The notes under the pieces were generated by a model, which saw only the letters and a program-made list of their open reading frames with translations, was not told where the DNA came from and made no database searches. This document shows, piece by piece, positions 48,373 through 58,103 of a stretch of 64,000 bases of DNA. The stretch covers positions 62,001 through 126,000 of the forward strand of contig NZ_BEWA01000002.1 in the NCBI RefSeq assembly GCF_003112535.1, given 5' to 3'. The position numbers and the translations under genes are program-made. Every line of letters starts with the position of its first letter. Positions within the stretch are counted from its first letter, which is position 1. This DNA comes from Streptomyces rishiriensis (GTDB lineage Bacteria; Actinomycetota; Actinomycetes; Streptomycetales; Streptomycetaceae).

Positions 48373-49155
48373 ATGTCGGAGACAGGGGGCGTCCGCGAGG
48401 TGAAGTCCGCGGCGCGCACGGTCGAGCTGCTGGAACTGCTCGCGGCGCGCGCGGACCGGCCCGCCCGGCTGCAGGAGCTGGCCGACGAGCTGGCGGTGCC
48501 GCGCAGCTCGATGTACGCGCTGCTGCAGACCCTGATCGGCCGGGGCTGGGTGCGCACGGACGCCACCGGCTCCCTCTACGGCATCGGCATCCACGCCCTG
48601 CTGACCGGCACGAGCTACCTCGACTCCGACCCGCGTGTCCGTCTGGTGCGGCCCTTTCTCGACGAGGCGTCCGAGGCGCTGGGCGAGACCATCCACCTGG
48701 GGCGGCTGGACGGCCGGGGCGTGGCCTATCTGGCGACGCGCGAGTCGCACGAATACCTGCGCACGATCAGCCGGGTCGGGCGGCGGCTGCCCGCGCACGC
48801 GGGGGCGCTCGGCAAGGCGCTGCTCGCCGGGCGGCCGGACGGCGACCTGCCCGACGGCCCCTACGAGGCGCTCACCCCGCACTCCCGCACCAGCCGGGAG
48901 GCGCTGCTGGCCGACCTCGCCGAGGTGCGGGCGCGCGGCTACTCCGTGGACCGCGAGGAGGGCGTTCTCGGCATCGTGGGCTTCGGCTTCGCCCTGCGCT
49001 ACGACGTTCCCGCCCAGGACGCGATCAGCTGCTCGGTGCCGGTGTCCCGGCTGACGCCGGATCACGAGGAGCGGATCGTCGCGGTGATGCGGGAGATCAG
49101 GGCCAAGATCGAGGCGGCGGCGCCCGGTTCCGGCCGCGACGCCGACTGGCGATGA
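48373..49155 (+). CDS. IclR family transcriptional regulator
   Basis: A 260-residue regulator: N-terminal winged helix (TVELLELLAARADRPARLQE, LAVPRSSMYALLQTLIGRGW) and C-terminal effector domain with LGETIHLGRLDGRGVAYLAT, HAGALGKALLAG and VDREEGVLGIVGFGF. No ribosome site precedes ATG 48373, but a TACGAT -10 is spaced for a leaderless transcript. By position it controls the divergent kdgD-gudD operon, probably sensing glucarate or an intermediate. Confidence 0.9.
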   Translation: MSETGGVREVKSAARTVELLELLAARADRPARLQELADELAVPRSSMYALLQTLIGRGWVRTDATGSLYGIGIHALLTGTSYLDSDPRVRLVRPFLDEASEALGETIHLGRLDGRGVAYLATRESHEYLRTISRVGRRLPAHAGALGKALLAGRPDGDLPDGPYEALTPHSRTSREALLADLAEVRARGYSVDREEGVLGIVGFGFALRYDVPAQDAISCSVPVSRLTPDHEERIVAVMREIRAKIEAAAPGSGRDADWR

Positions 49156-49329
49156 CGCGCGCTTCTACCCGGTGGGCCCCGCTCCAAACGCGCAGTGATC
49201 CACATCACCCACCCCGGGCTTCTTCTCGCACCGCGTGCTTGATACAAATTGCCCGCGCGTTCCTGTCCGTCGACGGTCGGCGCTCCACCCCCTTTTCGTG
49301 CCGCCCCTTCCGCATGCCCTGGAACGCCC

Positions 49330-50619
49330 GTGTTCGCCCCTCGCACCACCGTGCCCTGGCCCGTCGTCGCCCTTTTCACGGCCGGGTACCTCGCCCCCTA
49401 TCTGCTGCCGACCGTGGTCGGCCGGCTGGACGCCGGGCTTCCGCTGTCCGCCACCCAGGCCGGCGCCGTCGGCAGCGCGCTGCTGCTCGGCTCGGCCTGC
49501 GCCGGCTTCCTGCTCGCCTCCCGCGTGGAGCGGATCGGGGCGCGCACCCTCGCCCGCCTCGGTCTGGTCCTCGCCGTCCTCGGATACGGCGGCGCCGCCC
49601 TCGCCGGCGCCGTGCCGGCCGTGGTCGCGGGCGCGGTCCTCGGCGGGATCGGCTCCGGCGCCGTCACCACCGTCGCCGCCACCCGGATCGCCGCCCAGCC
49701 CGACCCGCACCGCACCTCCACACTGGGCCTGCTCGGGGTCTCCGCGCTCGCGGGCGTCGTCTATCTGACGGTCCCGCACCTGGGCGCGGGGCACGGGCAG
49801 CCGCTGGCCGCGATCGCGCTCACCGCGCTGGCGGTGTGGCCGCTGACCGGACGGCTGCCCGCCCGCACGGCCGGCGCGCACCTCCGCACCGAGGACCGTG
49901 CCCGCCTTCCCCACCTGCGTTCCGGCCTCGTCCTGGCCGCCGCGATGCCCTGCTGGTCTCTGGTGCAGAACTCCCTCTGGGGCGTGAGCGGACGCATCGG
50001 CCTGACCCAGGCCCATCTGTCCGAGGCCGCCGTCGGCGTGGTCTTCGCGGTGGCCCTGGGGGCCGGGCTCATGGGCGTGCTGGGCGCGAGCGCGCTCGGG
50101 ACGCGGCTGGGGCGGGCGGCGCCCATCGGCGTCGGGACCGTGCTGATCGCGGGGTGCGTCGTCGCCGCCGCGTCGGCGACCGGGCCGCTGAGCTTCGCGG
50201 CCGGCGAGATCTCCTGGAACGTCCTGTACCCGATCGTGCTGTCGTACCTGATCGGGCTCGCCGCCTCGCTGGACCGGCGCGGCCGCTGGGCGGTGCTGGT
50301 CGGATCGGCGTCCTCGCTCGGGACCGCGGCCGGGCCGCTGACCGGGAGCGTGCTGTCCGCGCAGGCCGGATTCCCGGTGATGGGGCTGGTGCTGGGGGCG
50401 GGGCTGCTCGTCGTCGCCGTGCCGATGACGGCCGTGGCCCTGCACACGGGCGGACGGCCGCTGCTCGCCGGCGGGATCCGGCGGCGGGGCGGCGCGGCGG
50501 ACCAGCTGCCGGTCGAGGTGGTCGAGATCGCGGTGGAGGCCCCGGCCCTGCCCGTCCGGGACGCCTACGACACCGCAGGCCCCCGCCCGGCCGGCGCCGC
50601 GCCCGGGTCCGGGGCCTGA
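49330..50619 (+). CDS. MFS family membrane protein
   Basis: A 429-residue membrane protein with about 12 hydrophobic helices (PWPVVALFTAGYLAPYLLPT first). Motif A is weak: ASRVERIGARTLARLG. C-terminal 45 residues are hydrophilic. GTG 49330 was chosen at the beginning of helix 1; a long open frame further upstream has no ribosome site. It follows the IclR gene by 174 bp on the same strand, with a TACAAAT -10-like element at 49243-49249 in the gap. Whether it carries glucarate is unknown; it does not look like the usual GudP/ACS-type transporter. Confidence 0.8.
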   Translation: MFAPRTTVPWPVVALFTAGYLAPYLLPTVVGRLDAGLPLSATQAGAVGSALLLGSACAGFLLASRVERIGARTLARLGLVLAVLGYGGAALAGAVPAVVAGAVLGGIGSGAVTTVAATRIAAQPDPHRTSTLGLLGVSALAGVVYLTVPHLGAGHGQPLAAIALTALAVWPLTGRLPARTAGAHLRTEDRARLPHLRSGLVLAAAMPCWSLVQNSLWGVSGRIGLTQAHLSEAAVGVVFAVALGAGLMGVLGASALGTRLGRAAPIGVGTVLIAGCVVAAASATGPLSFAAGEISWNVLYPIVLSYLIGLAASLDRRGRWAVLVGSASSLGTAAGPLTGSVLSAQAGFPVMGLVLGAGLLVVAVPMTAVALHTGGRPLLAGGIRRRGGAADQLPVEVVEIAVEAPALPVRDAYDTAGPRPAGAAPGSGA

Positions 50620-50640
50620 CGCCGGACCGCGTCGGCCGGG

Positions 50641-50696
50641 TCCGGGCGGAACACGGATCCGGGCGGAGTCCGGGCGGAACACGGACCCGGGCGGCG
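50641..50696. repeat. Two copies of a 28-bp direct repeat
   Basis: A 28-bp unit beginning TCCGGGCGGAACACGGA occurs at 50641-50668 and again at 50669-50696 with two differences, in the convergent spacer between the MFS gene and the deaminase gene. Confidence 0.9.
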
Positions 50697-50702
50697 ATCC
50701 GC

Positions 50703-51692
50703 TCAGAAGGTGTAGGCCTCCACCTCCGCGAGACACCGCGCCCGCCGCTCCTCGTCGTCCTCCAGGAAGGAGGCGACGAAGGAGTTGCGGGCCAGCTCGC
50801 GCAGCCGCTCCCCGCTCAGGCCTAGGCTCGTGCGCACGGCGTCGAAGTTGTCGCCGGCGTAACCGCCGAAGTAGGCGGGGTCGTCGGAGTTGACGGTGCA
50901 GACGAGCCCCGCGTCGAGCATGGCCGGCAGCGGATGCTCGGCGAGGACGTCGACGGTGCGCAGCCGGACGTTGGACAGCGGACACAGGGTCAGCGGGATC
51001 CGCTCCCGCACCAGCCGCTCCACCAGCGCAGGGTCCTCCATGCAGCGCAGGCCGTGGTCGACGCGCTCGACGCCGAGGACGTCCAGCGCCTCGGTGATGT
51101 ACTCCGGCGGCCCCTCCTCACCGGCGTGCGCCACCCGCCGCAGCCCGAGCGCGGCCGCGGCCTCGTACACCTCGCGGAACTTCACCGGCGGATGCCCGAC
51201 CTCGGCCGAGTCCAGCCCGATGCCGATGATCCGGTCGAGGTAGGGCTTCGCCGCGTCCAGCGTCTCCAGGGCCGACTCGGCGGACTCGTCGCGCAGGAAG
51301 CAGAGGATCAGCCGGGTGGAGACGCCGTGCACGTCCTCGCTGCTGCCCAGCGCCCGCCACAGCCCGTCCACGACCGTGCCCATGCCGACGCCCCGCGCGA
51401 GATGGGCCTGCGGGTCGAAGAAGATCTCCGCGTGCCGCACGCCCTGGGCGGCCGCCCGGGCGAGGTAGGCGTTGGCCAGGTCCTCGAAGTCCCGCTCGGT
51501 GCGCAGCACCGCCATCAGCTCGTAGTACAGGTTCAGGAACGACTGCAGGTCCTCGAACCGGTACGCCTCACGGAGCGCCTCGGTGTCGGCGTAGGGCAGC
51601 TCGACGCCGTTGCGGGCGGCCAGCTCGAAAGCCAGCTCGGGCTCCAGGGTGCCTTCGATGTGCAGGTGCAGTTCAGCTTTGGGGATGGGCAT
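50703..51692 (-). CDS. Adenine/adenosine deaminase
   Basis: A 329-residue zinc hydrolase of the adenosine deaminase family. KAELHLHIEGTLEPEL has the first zinc ligands; RVAHAGEEG holds a His/Glu pair, VDHGLRC and TVNSDDPAYFGGY the catalytic and last zinc ligands. The HLHIEGTLEPE and DDPAYFGGY forms resemble the adenine deaminase subgroup (such as Pseudomonas Pa0148) more than true adenosine deaminases. It deaminates adenine to hypoxanthine or adenosine to inosine; substrate is inference. ATG 51692. Confidence 0.88.
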   Translation of the reverse strand: MPIPKAELHLHIEGTLEPELAFELAARNGVELPYADTEALREAYRFEDLQSFLNLYYELMAVLRTERDFEDLANAYLARAAAQGVRHAEIFFDPQAHLARGVGMGTVVDGLWRALGSSEDVHGVSTRLILCFLRDESAESALETLDAAKPYLDRIIGIGLDSAEVGHPPVKFREVYEAAAALGLRRVAHAGEEGPPEYITEALDVLGVERVDHGLRCMEDPALVERLVRERIPLTLCPLSNVRLRTVDVLAEHPLPAMLDAGLVCTVNSDDPAYFGGYAGDNFDAVRTSLGLSGERLRELARNSFVASFLEDDEERRARCLAEVEAYTF

Positions 51693-51712
51693 CAAAGCAT
51701 CGTACGACCGCC

Positions 51713-52618
51713 TCACCGGCGTTTCGGGACCGGCACCCGCTGGAGGTCGTGCGCCACGGTCAGCTCGCCCTCGAACCCGGCCGCCCGCGCCTGCCGCTCG
51801 AACTCCCCGGGGTCGGAGTACCGCTGGCTGAAGTGCGTGAGGACCAGATGCCGCACTCCCGCGTCCCGTGCCGCCCGGGCCGCCTGACCGGCGGTCAGAT
51901 GCCCGTGGTCGACGGCGAGCCGCTCGTCCTCGTCGAGGAAGGTCGACTCGATGACGAGCAGGTCGGCGCCCTCGGCGAGGGCGTGCACCCCCTCGCACAG
52001 CCGGGTGTCCATGACGAACGCGAACCGCTGGCCGCGGCGCACCTCGCTGACGTCGTCCAGCGACACCCCGCCGACGGAGCCCTCCCGCTGGATCCGGCCC
52101 ACGTCCGGTCCCCGCACGCCGTGCTCGGCCAGCAGCTCGGGCAGCATGCGGCGGCCGTCGGGCTCGACGAGCCGGTAGCCGTAGGACTCGACGGGGTGCG
52201 AGAGCAGGGCGGCTTCCAGGCGGTAGGAGGCGGCGGTGGCCAGGACTCCGTCCGTGTCCACGGGGGCCTCCGTGACGCCGACGGTCTCGCGGTAGGCGGT
52301 GGAATGGCGCAGCCGGTCGAAGAAGCGCTGCCCGGAGCGCGGGTAGTGCGCGGTGACCGGATGCGGTACCTGGTCGAGGTTGATCCGCTGGATGACGCCG
52401 GCCAGGCCGAGGGAGTGGTCCCCGTGGAAGTGGGTGACGCAGATCCGGTGGATGTCGTGCGCGGCGACCCCGGCGCGCACCATCTGGCGCTGGGTGCCCT
52501 CGCCGGGATCGAAGAGGACGCCCGAGCCGTCCCAGCGCAGAAAGTAGCCGTTGTGGTTGCGGTGCCGGGTGGGGACCTGGCTGGCGGTGCCGAGCACCAC
52601 CAGTTCGCGTACGGACAC
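51713..52618 (-). CDS. rnz: Ribonuclease Z
   Basis: A 301-residue metallo-beta-lactamase-fold endonuclease for tRNA 3'-end maturation. [11 protein letters not shown] is the zinc motif; [20 protein letters not shown] opens the protein; [18 protein letters not shown] and [10 protein letters not shown] complete the site. GTG 52618 is 6 bp after the HIT gene stop, so both are co-transcribed. Confidence 0.93.
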   Translation of the reverse strand: MSVRELVVLGTASQVPTRHRNHNGYFLRWDGSGVLFDPGEGTQRQMVRAGVAAHDIHRICVTHFHGDHSLGLAGVIQRINLDQVPHPVTAHYPRSGQRFFDRLRHSTAYRETVGVTEAPVDTDGVLATAASYRLEAALLSHPVESYGYRLVEPDGRRMLPELLAEHGVRGPDVGRIQREGSVGGVSLDDVSEVRRGQRFAFVMDTRLCEGVHALAEGADLLVIESTFLDEDERLAVDHGHLTAGQAARAARDAGVRHLVLTHFSQRYSDPGEFERQARAAGFEGELTVAHDLQRVPVPKRR

Positions 52619-52624
52619 GACGGC

Positions 52625-52978
52625 CTATCCGGGGGGCCAGTGCAGGCCGCGGCCGCCGAGGACGTGCGCGTGGGCATGCCAGACCGTCTGGCCCGCGCCG
52701 GCGCCGGTGTTGAAGACGGTGCGGTAGCTCTCCAGCTTCTCCTCCTCCGCGACCGCCCGCGTCTCGCGCAGGACGTCGGCGGCAAGCTCCGGGGCCGCGG
52801 CGGCGAGGGCGGCGGCGTCCCGGTAGTGCGCCTTCGGGATCACCAGGACGTGCGTGGGCGCCTGCGGGTTGATGTCCCGGAAGGCGACGGTCGTGCCGGT
52901 CTCCCGCACGATCGTCGCGGGGATCGTCCCCGAGACGACCTTGCAGAACAGGCAGTCGTCCTGCGGTTCCCCTGCCAT
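52625..52978 (-). CDS. HIT family nucleotide hydrolase
   Basis: A 117-residue histidine-triad protein; the signature HAHAHVLGG is complete and DCLFCKVVSGTIPA at the start is a zinc-binding Cys pair common in HINT-type members. Hydrolyses nucleoside phosphoramidates or similar. GAGGAGG lies 6 nt before the ATG. Two-gene unit with rnz. Confidence 0.93.
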   Translation of the reverse strand: MAGEPQDDCLFCKVVSGTIPATIVRETGTTVAFRDINPQAPTHVLVIPKAHYRDAAALAAAAPELAADVLRETRAVAEEEKLESYRTVFNTGAGAGQTVWHAHAHVLGGRGLHWPPG

Positions 52979-53079
52979 GCGGGTCCTCCTCAGCCGAAGT
53001 CGATCAGTACGGGGGCATCGTATCCGGGGGCCGCCGCCCCGGGCCCGCTCACGCTCGTGCTCACGGGGCGGCGGGGCGG

Positions 53080-56000
53080 TCAGGGCAGCGAAGGGGGCGT
53101 CTTGGCCGGCGTCGACTCCAGGGCGGCCAACGCCAGCGACACCGCCTCGTCCAACTGGACGTCCCGGCCGGCCGCGTGGTCCTGGGGAGCGCAGACCACC
53201 TCGACGTCCGGGTCGACGCCGTGGTTCTCCACGCCCCACCCGTACCCCTCCAGCCAGATCGCGTACTTGGGCTGCGTGACGAGCGTCCCGTCGACCAGCC
53301 GGTAGCGGCTGTCGATCCCGACCGTCCCGCCCCAGGTGCGCGTGCCGACCACCGGCCCGATCCCGAGCGCCTTGATCGCCGCGTTGACGATGTCCCCGTC
53401 GGACCCGGAGAACTCGTTGGCGACGGCGACGACGGGCCCCCGGGGCGCGTCCTCCGGATAGCTGGAGGCCCGCACGCCGCGCGGCACGTCCCAGCCGACG
53501 ATCCGCCGGGCCAGCTTCTCCACGACGAGCTGGGAGGTGTGCCCGCCCCGGTTCTCCCGGACGTCCACGATCAGCCCCTCGCGCGCGACCTCGACCCGCA
53601 GGTCCCGGTGGATCTGGGCCCACCCCGGCGCCTGCATGTCGGGCACGTGCAGATAGCCCAGCCGCCCGCCCGAGGCCTCGTGCACATACGCCCGCAGGTC
53701 CGCGACCCACGCGTGATAGCGCAGCGCCTCCTCGTCCGCGACGGGCACGACCACGGCATGCCGGGGCTCACCCCCGCCGGACGGCGAGATCGTCAGCTCC
53801 ACGACCTTGTCCGCGGCGCCGACGAGCAGCGGCCCGGGCCCGGTGACCGGGTCGACCGGCTGTCCGCCGACGGCGAGGATCGCGTCGCCGGCCCGCACCG
53901 CCACGCCGGGCGCGGCGAGCGGGGAGCGGGCGTCGGGGTCGGAGGTCTCCGAGGGCAGGACGCGGTCGATGCGCCAACTGCCGTCCTCGTGCCGGGAGAC
54001 GTCCGCGCCCAGCAGCCCCTGCCGGGCGCCGCGGCCGTGGCCGCCGCGCGGCATGACGTAGGCGTGCGAGGTGCCGAGCTCGCCGTGCACCTCCCAGAGC
54101 AGGTCGACGAGGTCGTCGTGGGTCGCGACCCGCTCCAGCACGGGCCGGTAGCGGTCCAGGACGCCGTCCCAGTCGACGCCGCCGAGGTCCGGCCGCCAGA
54201 AGTTGTCCCGCATGATCCGGCCGTTCTCGTCGTACATCTGCCGCCACTCGGCGGTGGGGTCGACGATCCGGCTGATCCGGCCGAGGTCGACGGTGACGTT
54301 GCTGTCGCTGTCCTCGTCGCCGGAGGCGCGCCGGTCGCTGGGCACGACCTTGAGCTTGCCGTCGGTCCACAGCAGCAGCCGCTTGCCGTCGCCGCTGACC
54401 TCGAAGCCGTCGGCGTCGGCGGCGAGGTGCTCGATGCGCTGCTGGGCGAGGTCGTAGCGCTCCAGCTCGGTGTGCGGGTCGGGGTCGTCCGGGGTGGCCC
54501 GGGAGGCGCCGAGGACACCGCGCACGGGGTGGCGCAGCCACAGCACGCCGTCCTTGGCCGCGGCGAGCCCCGAGTAGCGGCCGGCCTCGACCGGGAAGGG
54601 GACTATCCGGTCGGCGAGGCCTTCGAGGTCGATCCGGGTGCTCGGGGTTCCCTCGCTGTCGGGCGTCTCCTCCTTGTCGGGCGCCTCGAACGGCCTGCCG
54701 TGCCGCTGCGGGCCGAAGGGGGACGGGGTCGTCGCCGCGAGGGTGATCAGGTGCGGGCGGGCGCCGGCGACGAAGGAGAGGTCGAAGACGTGCTGGTCGT
54801 AGACCGGGGCGAAGGCGCGGGTGGAGAGGAACGCGAGGTGTTTGCCGTCGAGGGTGAAGGCGGGCGCGTAGTCCCGGAAGCGCAGCGGGGTGGCCTCCGT
54901 GACCGACAGGTCGGTGACGTTGGCGAGCTTGAGCTGACTGAGCGGGCGCGGGCCGGGGTGCGACCAGGCCAGCCAGGCCGAGTCGGGCGAGAAGACCAGG
55001 CCGGACACCTCGCCGTCGGGGCTGGCGTCGACCTCCCGGACCTCGCCGGTCTCCCGCTCGACGAGCAGCAGCCGCCCGTCGTGCGCGGCGACGGCGGCCC
55101 GGCTGCCGTCGGGGGCCATGGCGAGCTCCAGGACCCGGCCGAGCCGTCCGGCGGCGAGCCGGCGCGGCGTGGCGCCCGGGGTCTGTCCGGTGGCGGGGGC
55201 GAACTCCAGCGCGTCCTCGCCCTCCGCGTCCGTCACCCAGACGGCCCACTCCTCGCCCTCGGTGCGGAAGGCGCGCGGCAGCCGGGCGCGGACGCCGGGT
55301 TCGGCGGCGAGCGCGCGGGCGGGCCCGCTGCGGTGGGTGACCCAGTGGACGGCCCCGCGCACCTCGACGACGCTGCCGCGCGCGGTGTGGTCGGGCGCCG
55401 CCCCGCCCAGCCAGCGGGAGGCGGCGACCGGGTGGGGGCGGCGGTCGGCGCGCTGGCCGCCGAGGCGGACGTCGAGCCGCCGCGGTTCGGCGCCGTCCAG
55501 GTCGTCCAGCAGCCACAGTTCCCCTGCGGACATGTACACGATGCGGGTGCCGTCGCCGGCGGCCTGGCGGGCGTAGAAGCCCTCGAGGGGGGTGTGCCGG
55601 CGCAGGTCGGACCCGTCGGCGAGGGAGGAGTACAGGGCTCCCGTGCCCTCGTGGTCGCAGAGGAACGCGATCCGGTCGCCCGCCCACACCGGGCACTCGA
55701 TGTTGCTGTCGAGGTCCTCGTGCAGCCGGACGAACTCCCCCTCGCCGTCCCGGTCGATCCACAGCTTGCCCGCGGTGCCGCCCCGGTAGCGCTTCCAGTG
55801 GGCGGCCTCGCGGCCCATCGGCGCGGACAGCAGCACGGTGTGCGGGCCGTGGGCGACGGAGCCGACGGGCCCGTAGGGCAGGGTCGTCGCCGGTCCGCCG
55901 TCGACGGGGACGGCGCGGGCCCAGGTGCGGCGCAGGGTGGCCTGGTCATGGCTGCTGACGGCGAGGACGTCACCGTCCGGGGTCCAGCCGCGCACCCGGG

Positions 56001-56280
56001 TCTGCCGGCTCCCCCAGTACGTCAGCCGGGTGGAGGGGCCGCCGTCGACAGGGGCGATGTGCACCTCGGGAGCGCCGTCGCGGGTGGAGGTCCAGGCGAC
56101 GGTGGCCCCGTCGGGCGAGATGCGCGGCGTGGAGACCGGCACGTTGTCGGCGCTGACCCGCCAGGCACGGCCGCCGTCGAGGGGCGCGAGCCACACGTCG
56201 TCCTCGGCGGCGAAGGCCACCGACTCGCCGTGCAGGTGCGGGAATCTGAGGTACGCGGCAGGCGTCGCGGGCTGGGTCAC
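53080..56280 (-). CDS. Tricorn-like protease (S41 family)
   Basis: A 1066-residue cytosolic protease. Residues about 1-600 form beta-propeller repeats (VSTPRISPDGATVAWTS, GEVSGLVFSPDSAWLAWS); then core domain C1, a PDZ domain (RAGDAILAVGGQPVD, near 800) and the C-terminal S41 domain with nucleophile Ser960 in NEFSGSDGDI and TRTWGGTVGID. Tricorn trims peptides from the proteasome in archaea; Streptomyces has close homologues. It is preceded by GTG 56280 with weak ribosome site. Confidence 0.92.
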   Translation of the reverse strand: MTQPATPAAYLRFPHLHGESVAFAAEDDVWLAPLDGGRAWRVSADNVPVSTPRISPDGATVAWTSTRDGAPEVHIAPVDGGPSTRLTYWGSRQTRVRGWTPDGDVLAVSSHDQATLRRTWARAVPVDGGPATTLPYGPVGSVAHGPHTVLLSAPMGREAAHWKRYRGGTAGKLWIDRDGEGEFVRLHEDLDSNIECPVWAGDRIAFLCDHEGTGALYSSLADGSDLRRHTPLEGFYARQAAGDGTRIVYMSAGELWLLDDLDGAEPRRLDVRLGGQRADRRPHPVAASRWLGGAAPDHTARGSVVEVRGAVHWVTHRSGPARALAAEPGVRARLPRAFRTEGEEWAVWVTDAEGEDALEFAPATGQTPGATPRRLAAGRLGRVLELAMAPDGSRAAVAAHDGRLLLVERETGEVREVDASPDGEVSGLVFSPDSAWLAWSHPGPRPLSQLKLANVTDLSVTEATPLRFRDYAPAFTLDGKHLAFLSTRAFAPVYDQHVFDLSFVAGARPHLITLAATTPSPFGPQRHGRPFEAPDKEETPDSEGTPSTRIDLEGLADRIVPFPVEAGRYSGLAAAKDGVLWLRHPVRGVLGASRATPDDPDPHTELERYDLAQQRIEHLAADADGFEVSGDGKRLLLWTDGKLKVVPSDRRASGDEDSDSNVTVDLGRISRIVDPTAEWRQMYDENGRIMRDNFWRPDLGGVDWDGVLDRYRPVLERVATHDDLVDLLWEVHGELGTSHAYVMPRGGHGRGARQGLLGADVSRHEDGSWRIDRVLPSETSDPDARSPLAAPGVAVRAGDAILAVGGQPVDPVTGPGPLLVGAADKVVELTISPSGGGEPRHAVVVPVADEEALRYHAWVADLRAYVHEASGGRLGYLHVPDMQAPGWAQIHRDLRVEVAREGLIVDVRENRGGHTSQLVVEKLARRIVGWDVPRGVRASSYPEDAPRGPVVAVANEFSGSDGDIVNAAIKALGIGPVVGTRTWGGTVGIDSRYRLVDGTLVTQPKYAIWLEGYGWGVENHGVDPDVEVVCAPQDHAAGRDVQLDEAVSLALAALESTPAKTPPSLP

Positions 56281-56325
56281 CGCATCACTGTAGGCACCGG
56301 CGGTGCGGCTGGTCAGGGGTTTCGA

Positions 56326-56826
56326 TCACTTCCCCACGGCGCCCGCGTGCACGGTCTCGGTGACGGTCACCGTCACGGTGACCGTCGGCCGGACGTCCGG
56401 CCGCGCCGTACCGGCCGGGCCGCCCGGCGACCGGCCCACCGGCGACGGCGTCGCGGACCCGCAGTCGCCGAGCCCGCTCACCCGGAACAGCTGCTTCTCG
56501 CCCACGACGGCGGTGAGGTCCCCGCGCACACAGGTCCCGTCGACGGCCCGGGTGACCTTCCCGGTGACGGTGATGTCCCGCCCGTCGCCGGTCTTGCCCC
56601 GGCAGTCGACCGAGGCCGCGGCCCCCGCCCTGCCCTGGTCCTCGTAGCGTGCCGTGCAGGTCAGCCAGCGCACGTTCACGTGGCGCCGCTGGATCTCCGC
56701 GGTCGTCGCCTCGTCGGTGGTGTACGCGACCGACATGCTGCTCAGCCCGCCCGGCTCGCACGCCACGACGCCCAGCGCGGCCACGGCCGCCGCCGGAAGA
56801 AGCCAAATACGCCTCAAAGCCCCCAT
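56326..56826 (-). CDS. Lipoprotein of unknown function
   Basis: A 166-residue lipoprotein; signal MGALRRIWLLPAAAVAALGV and lipobox GVVAC put the lipidated Cys near residue 23. The mature domain has four Cys (TCTARY, VDCRGK, GTCVRG, LGDCGS), probably two disulphides. The C-terminal tail is a Thr-Val repeat (TVTVTVTVTETV) from a palindromic GGTGACGGTCACC-type stretch. No ribosome site precedes the ATG. Function not recognised. Confidence 0.75.
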   Translation of the reverse strand: MGALRRIWLLPAAAVAALGVVACEPGGLSSMSVAYTTDEATTAEIQRRHVNVRWLTCTARYEDQGRAGAAASVDCRGKTGDGRDITVTGKVTRAVDGTCVRGDLTAVVGEKQLFRVSGLGDCGSATPSPVGRSPGGPAGTARPDVRPTVTVTVTVTETVHAGAVGK

Positions 56827-56947
56827 GGAGGGCAGCGTGCCACTCCGGCGGCCGGTCCGGTAGCCCGTATGCGGTCACGTTCGGCGCGGGTTCTGCCTCG
56901 GCGCGGGTTCTGCCGTGGAGGCCCGGCGGTCGTGACGGCGGTGGCGC

Positions 56948-57340
56948 TCAGCCCCGCAGCAGCAGCCACTGCTGAAGCTCCACCAGATTGCCCTCGGGGT
57001 CCTTGAGATGGGCCACGCGCATCCGGTCGGTCATCGGCGCCGGGCCCCGCAGCAGGACCGCGCCCCGGGCGACGATCTGCGCGCAGTACGCGTCCAGGTC
57101 GTCGACGCGCAGCACCACCAGGGAGCGGTGCCCGCTCGCCGCGTCGCCCAGTTCACCGAGGACGGCGGCCATCATCGCCCGGTCCTGCAGGGCGATGCCG
57201 GCCGAGCCGGCGGCGGGGCTGAACTTCTCGTACGGCCCGTCCGCCGCGCCCGACTGCGGTCTGAGGCCGAGGGTGTCAGCGTAGAAGCGGTAGCAGGCGG
57301 CGAAGTCGGTGACGAGCAGCCGGACTTGGGCGAGTTCCAC
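56948..57340 (-). CDS. VOC family (glyoxalase/dioxygenase fold) protein
   Basis: A 130-residue protein: ELAQVRLLVTDFAACYRFYA and DPEGNLVELQQW are the conserved ends of two beta-alpha-beta-beta-beta modules. VOC proteins bind metals and act as lyases, dioxygenases or drug-binding proteins. GTG 57340. It follows rsmE on the same strand by 16 bp. Confidence 0.88.
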   Translation of the reverse strand: MELAQVRLLVTDFAACYRFYADTLGLRPQSGAADGPYEKFSPAAGSAGIALQDRAMMAAVLGELGDAASGHRSLVVLRVDDLDAYCAQIVARGAVLLRGPAPMTDRMRVAHLKDPEGNLVELQQWLLLRG

Positions 57341-57356
57341 GGTGTCCCCCGGGGAG

Positions 57357-58103
57357 TCAGGACCAGCGGCCGGTGCGGCCGAGCAGCAGGGCGGTCGCCG
57401 CCGTGCCGGCGGTCGACGTGCGCAACACGCTACGGCCGAGGCGGTGAGCCCTCGCGCCCGCCTCCTCGAAAAGCGCCAACTCCTCGGGCGACACCCCGCC
57501 TTCGGGTCCCACGATCAGCACGATCTCACCCGAGGGCGGGAGTTCGGCGGTCGCGAGGGGATCGCTGGGGTAGGCGCGGTCCTCGTGCAGGACGGCCGCG
57601 AAGTCGGCCCCGGCCACAAGTGCCGCCACCTGCTTGGTCGTCGCCGCCTCGGCGACCTCGGGGAAGCGGACCCGGCGCGACTGCTTGCCGGCCTCGCGGG
57701 CGGTGGCCCGCCATTTGGCCAGCGCCTTCAGCCCGCGCTCGCCCTTCCACTGCGTGATGCAGCGCGAGGCCGCCCAGGGCACGATCGCGTCGACGCCGGT
57801 CTCGGTCATCGTCTCGACGGCCAGCTCACCCCGGTCGCCCTTGGGCAGCGCCTGGACGACGGTGATCCGCGGGAACTCGGCGGGCTCCTCGATCACCTCT
57901 CCGAGACTCACCACCAGCCGGTCCTTGCCCTCGGTCGTGACGACCTCGCCCGGCGCCCAGCGTCCGGCGCCGTCGGTGAGGACGACCTCCTCGCCGGCGT
58001 GCAGCCGCTTCACGGAGACGGCGTGCCGGCCCTCGGGTCCGTCCAGCACGAACGCGGAGCGGGAGTGCGGGAGTTCGTCGACGACGAAGACGGGGGCGGT
58101 CAT
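57357..58103 (-). CDS. rsmE: 16S rRNA m3U1498 methyltransferase
   Basis: A 248-residue SPOUT-fold enzyme using SAM to methylate U1498. HAVSVKRLHAGEEVVLTDG (PUA part), VQALPKGDRGELAVETMTE, and the knot motif LIVGPEGGVSPEELALF with LGRSVLRTSTA near the end. ATG 58103 overlaps the preceding stop (ATGA). Usual neighbour of dnaJ. Confidence 0.95.
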   Translation of the reverse strand: MTAPVFVVDELPHSRSAFVLDGPEGRHAVSVKRLHAGEEVVLTDGAGRWAPGEVVTTEGKDRLVVSLGEVIEEPAEFPRITVVQALPKGDRGELAVETMTETGVDAIVPWAASRCITQWKGERGLKALAKWRATAREAGKQSRRVRFPEVAEAATTKQVAALVAGADFAAVLHEDRAYPSDPLATAELPPSGEIVLIVGPEGGVSPEELALFEEAGARAHRLGRSVLRTSTAGTAATALLLGRTGRWS

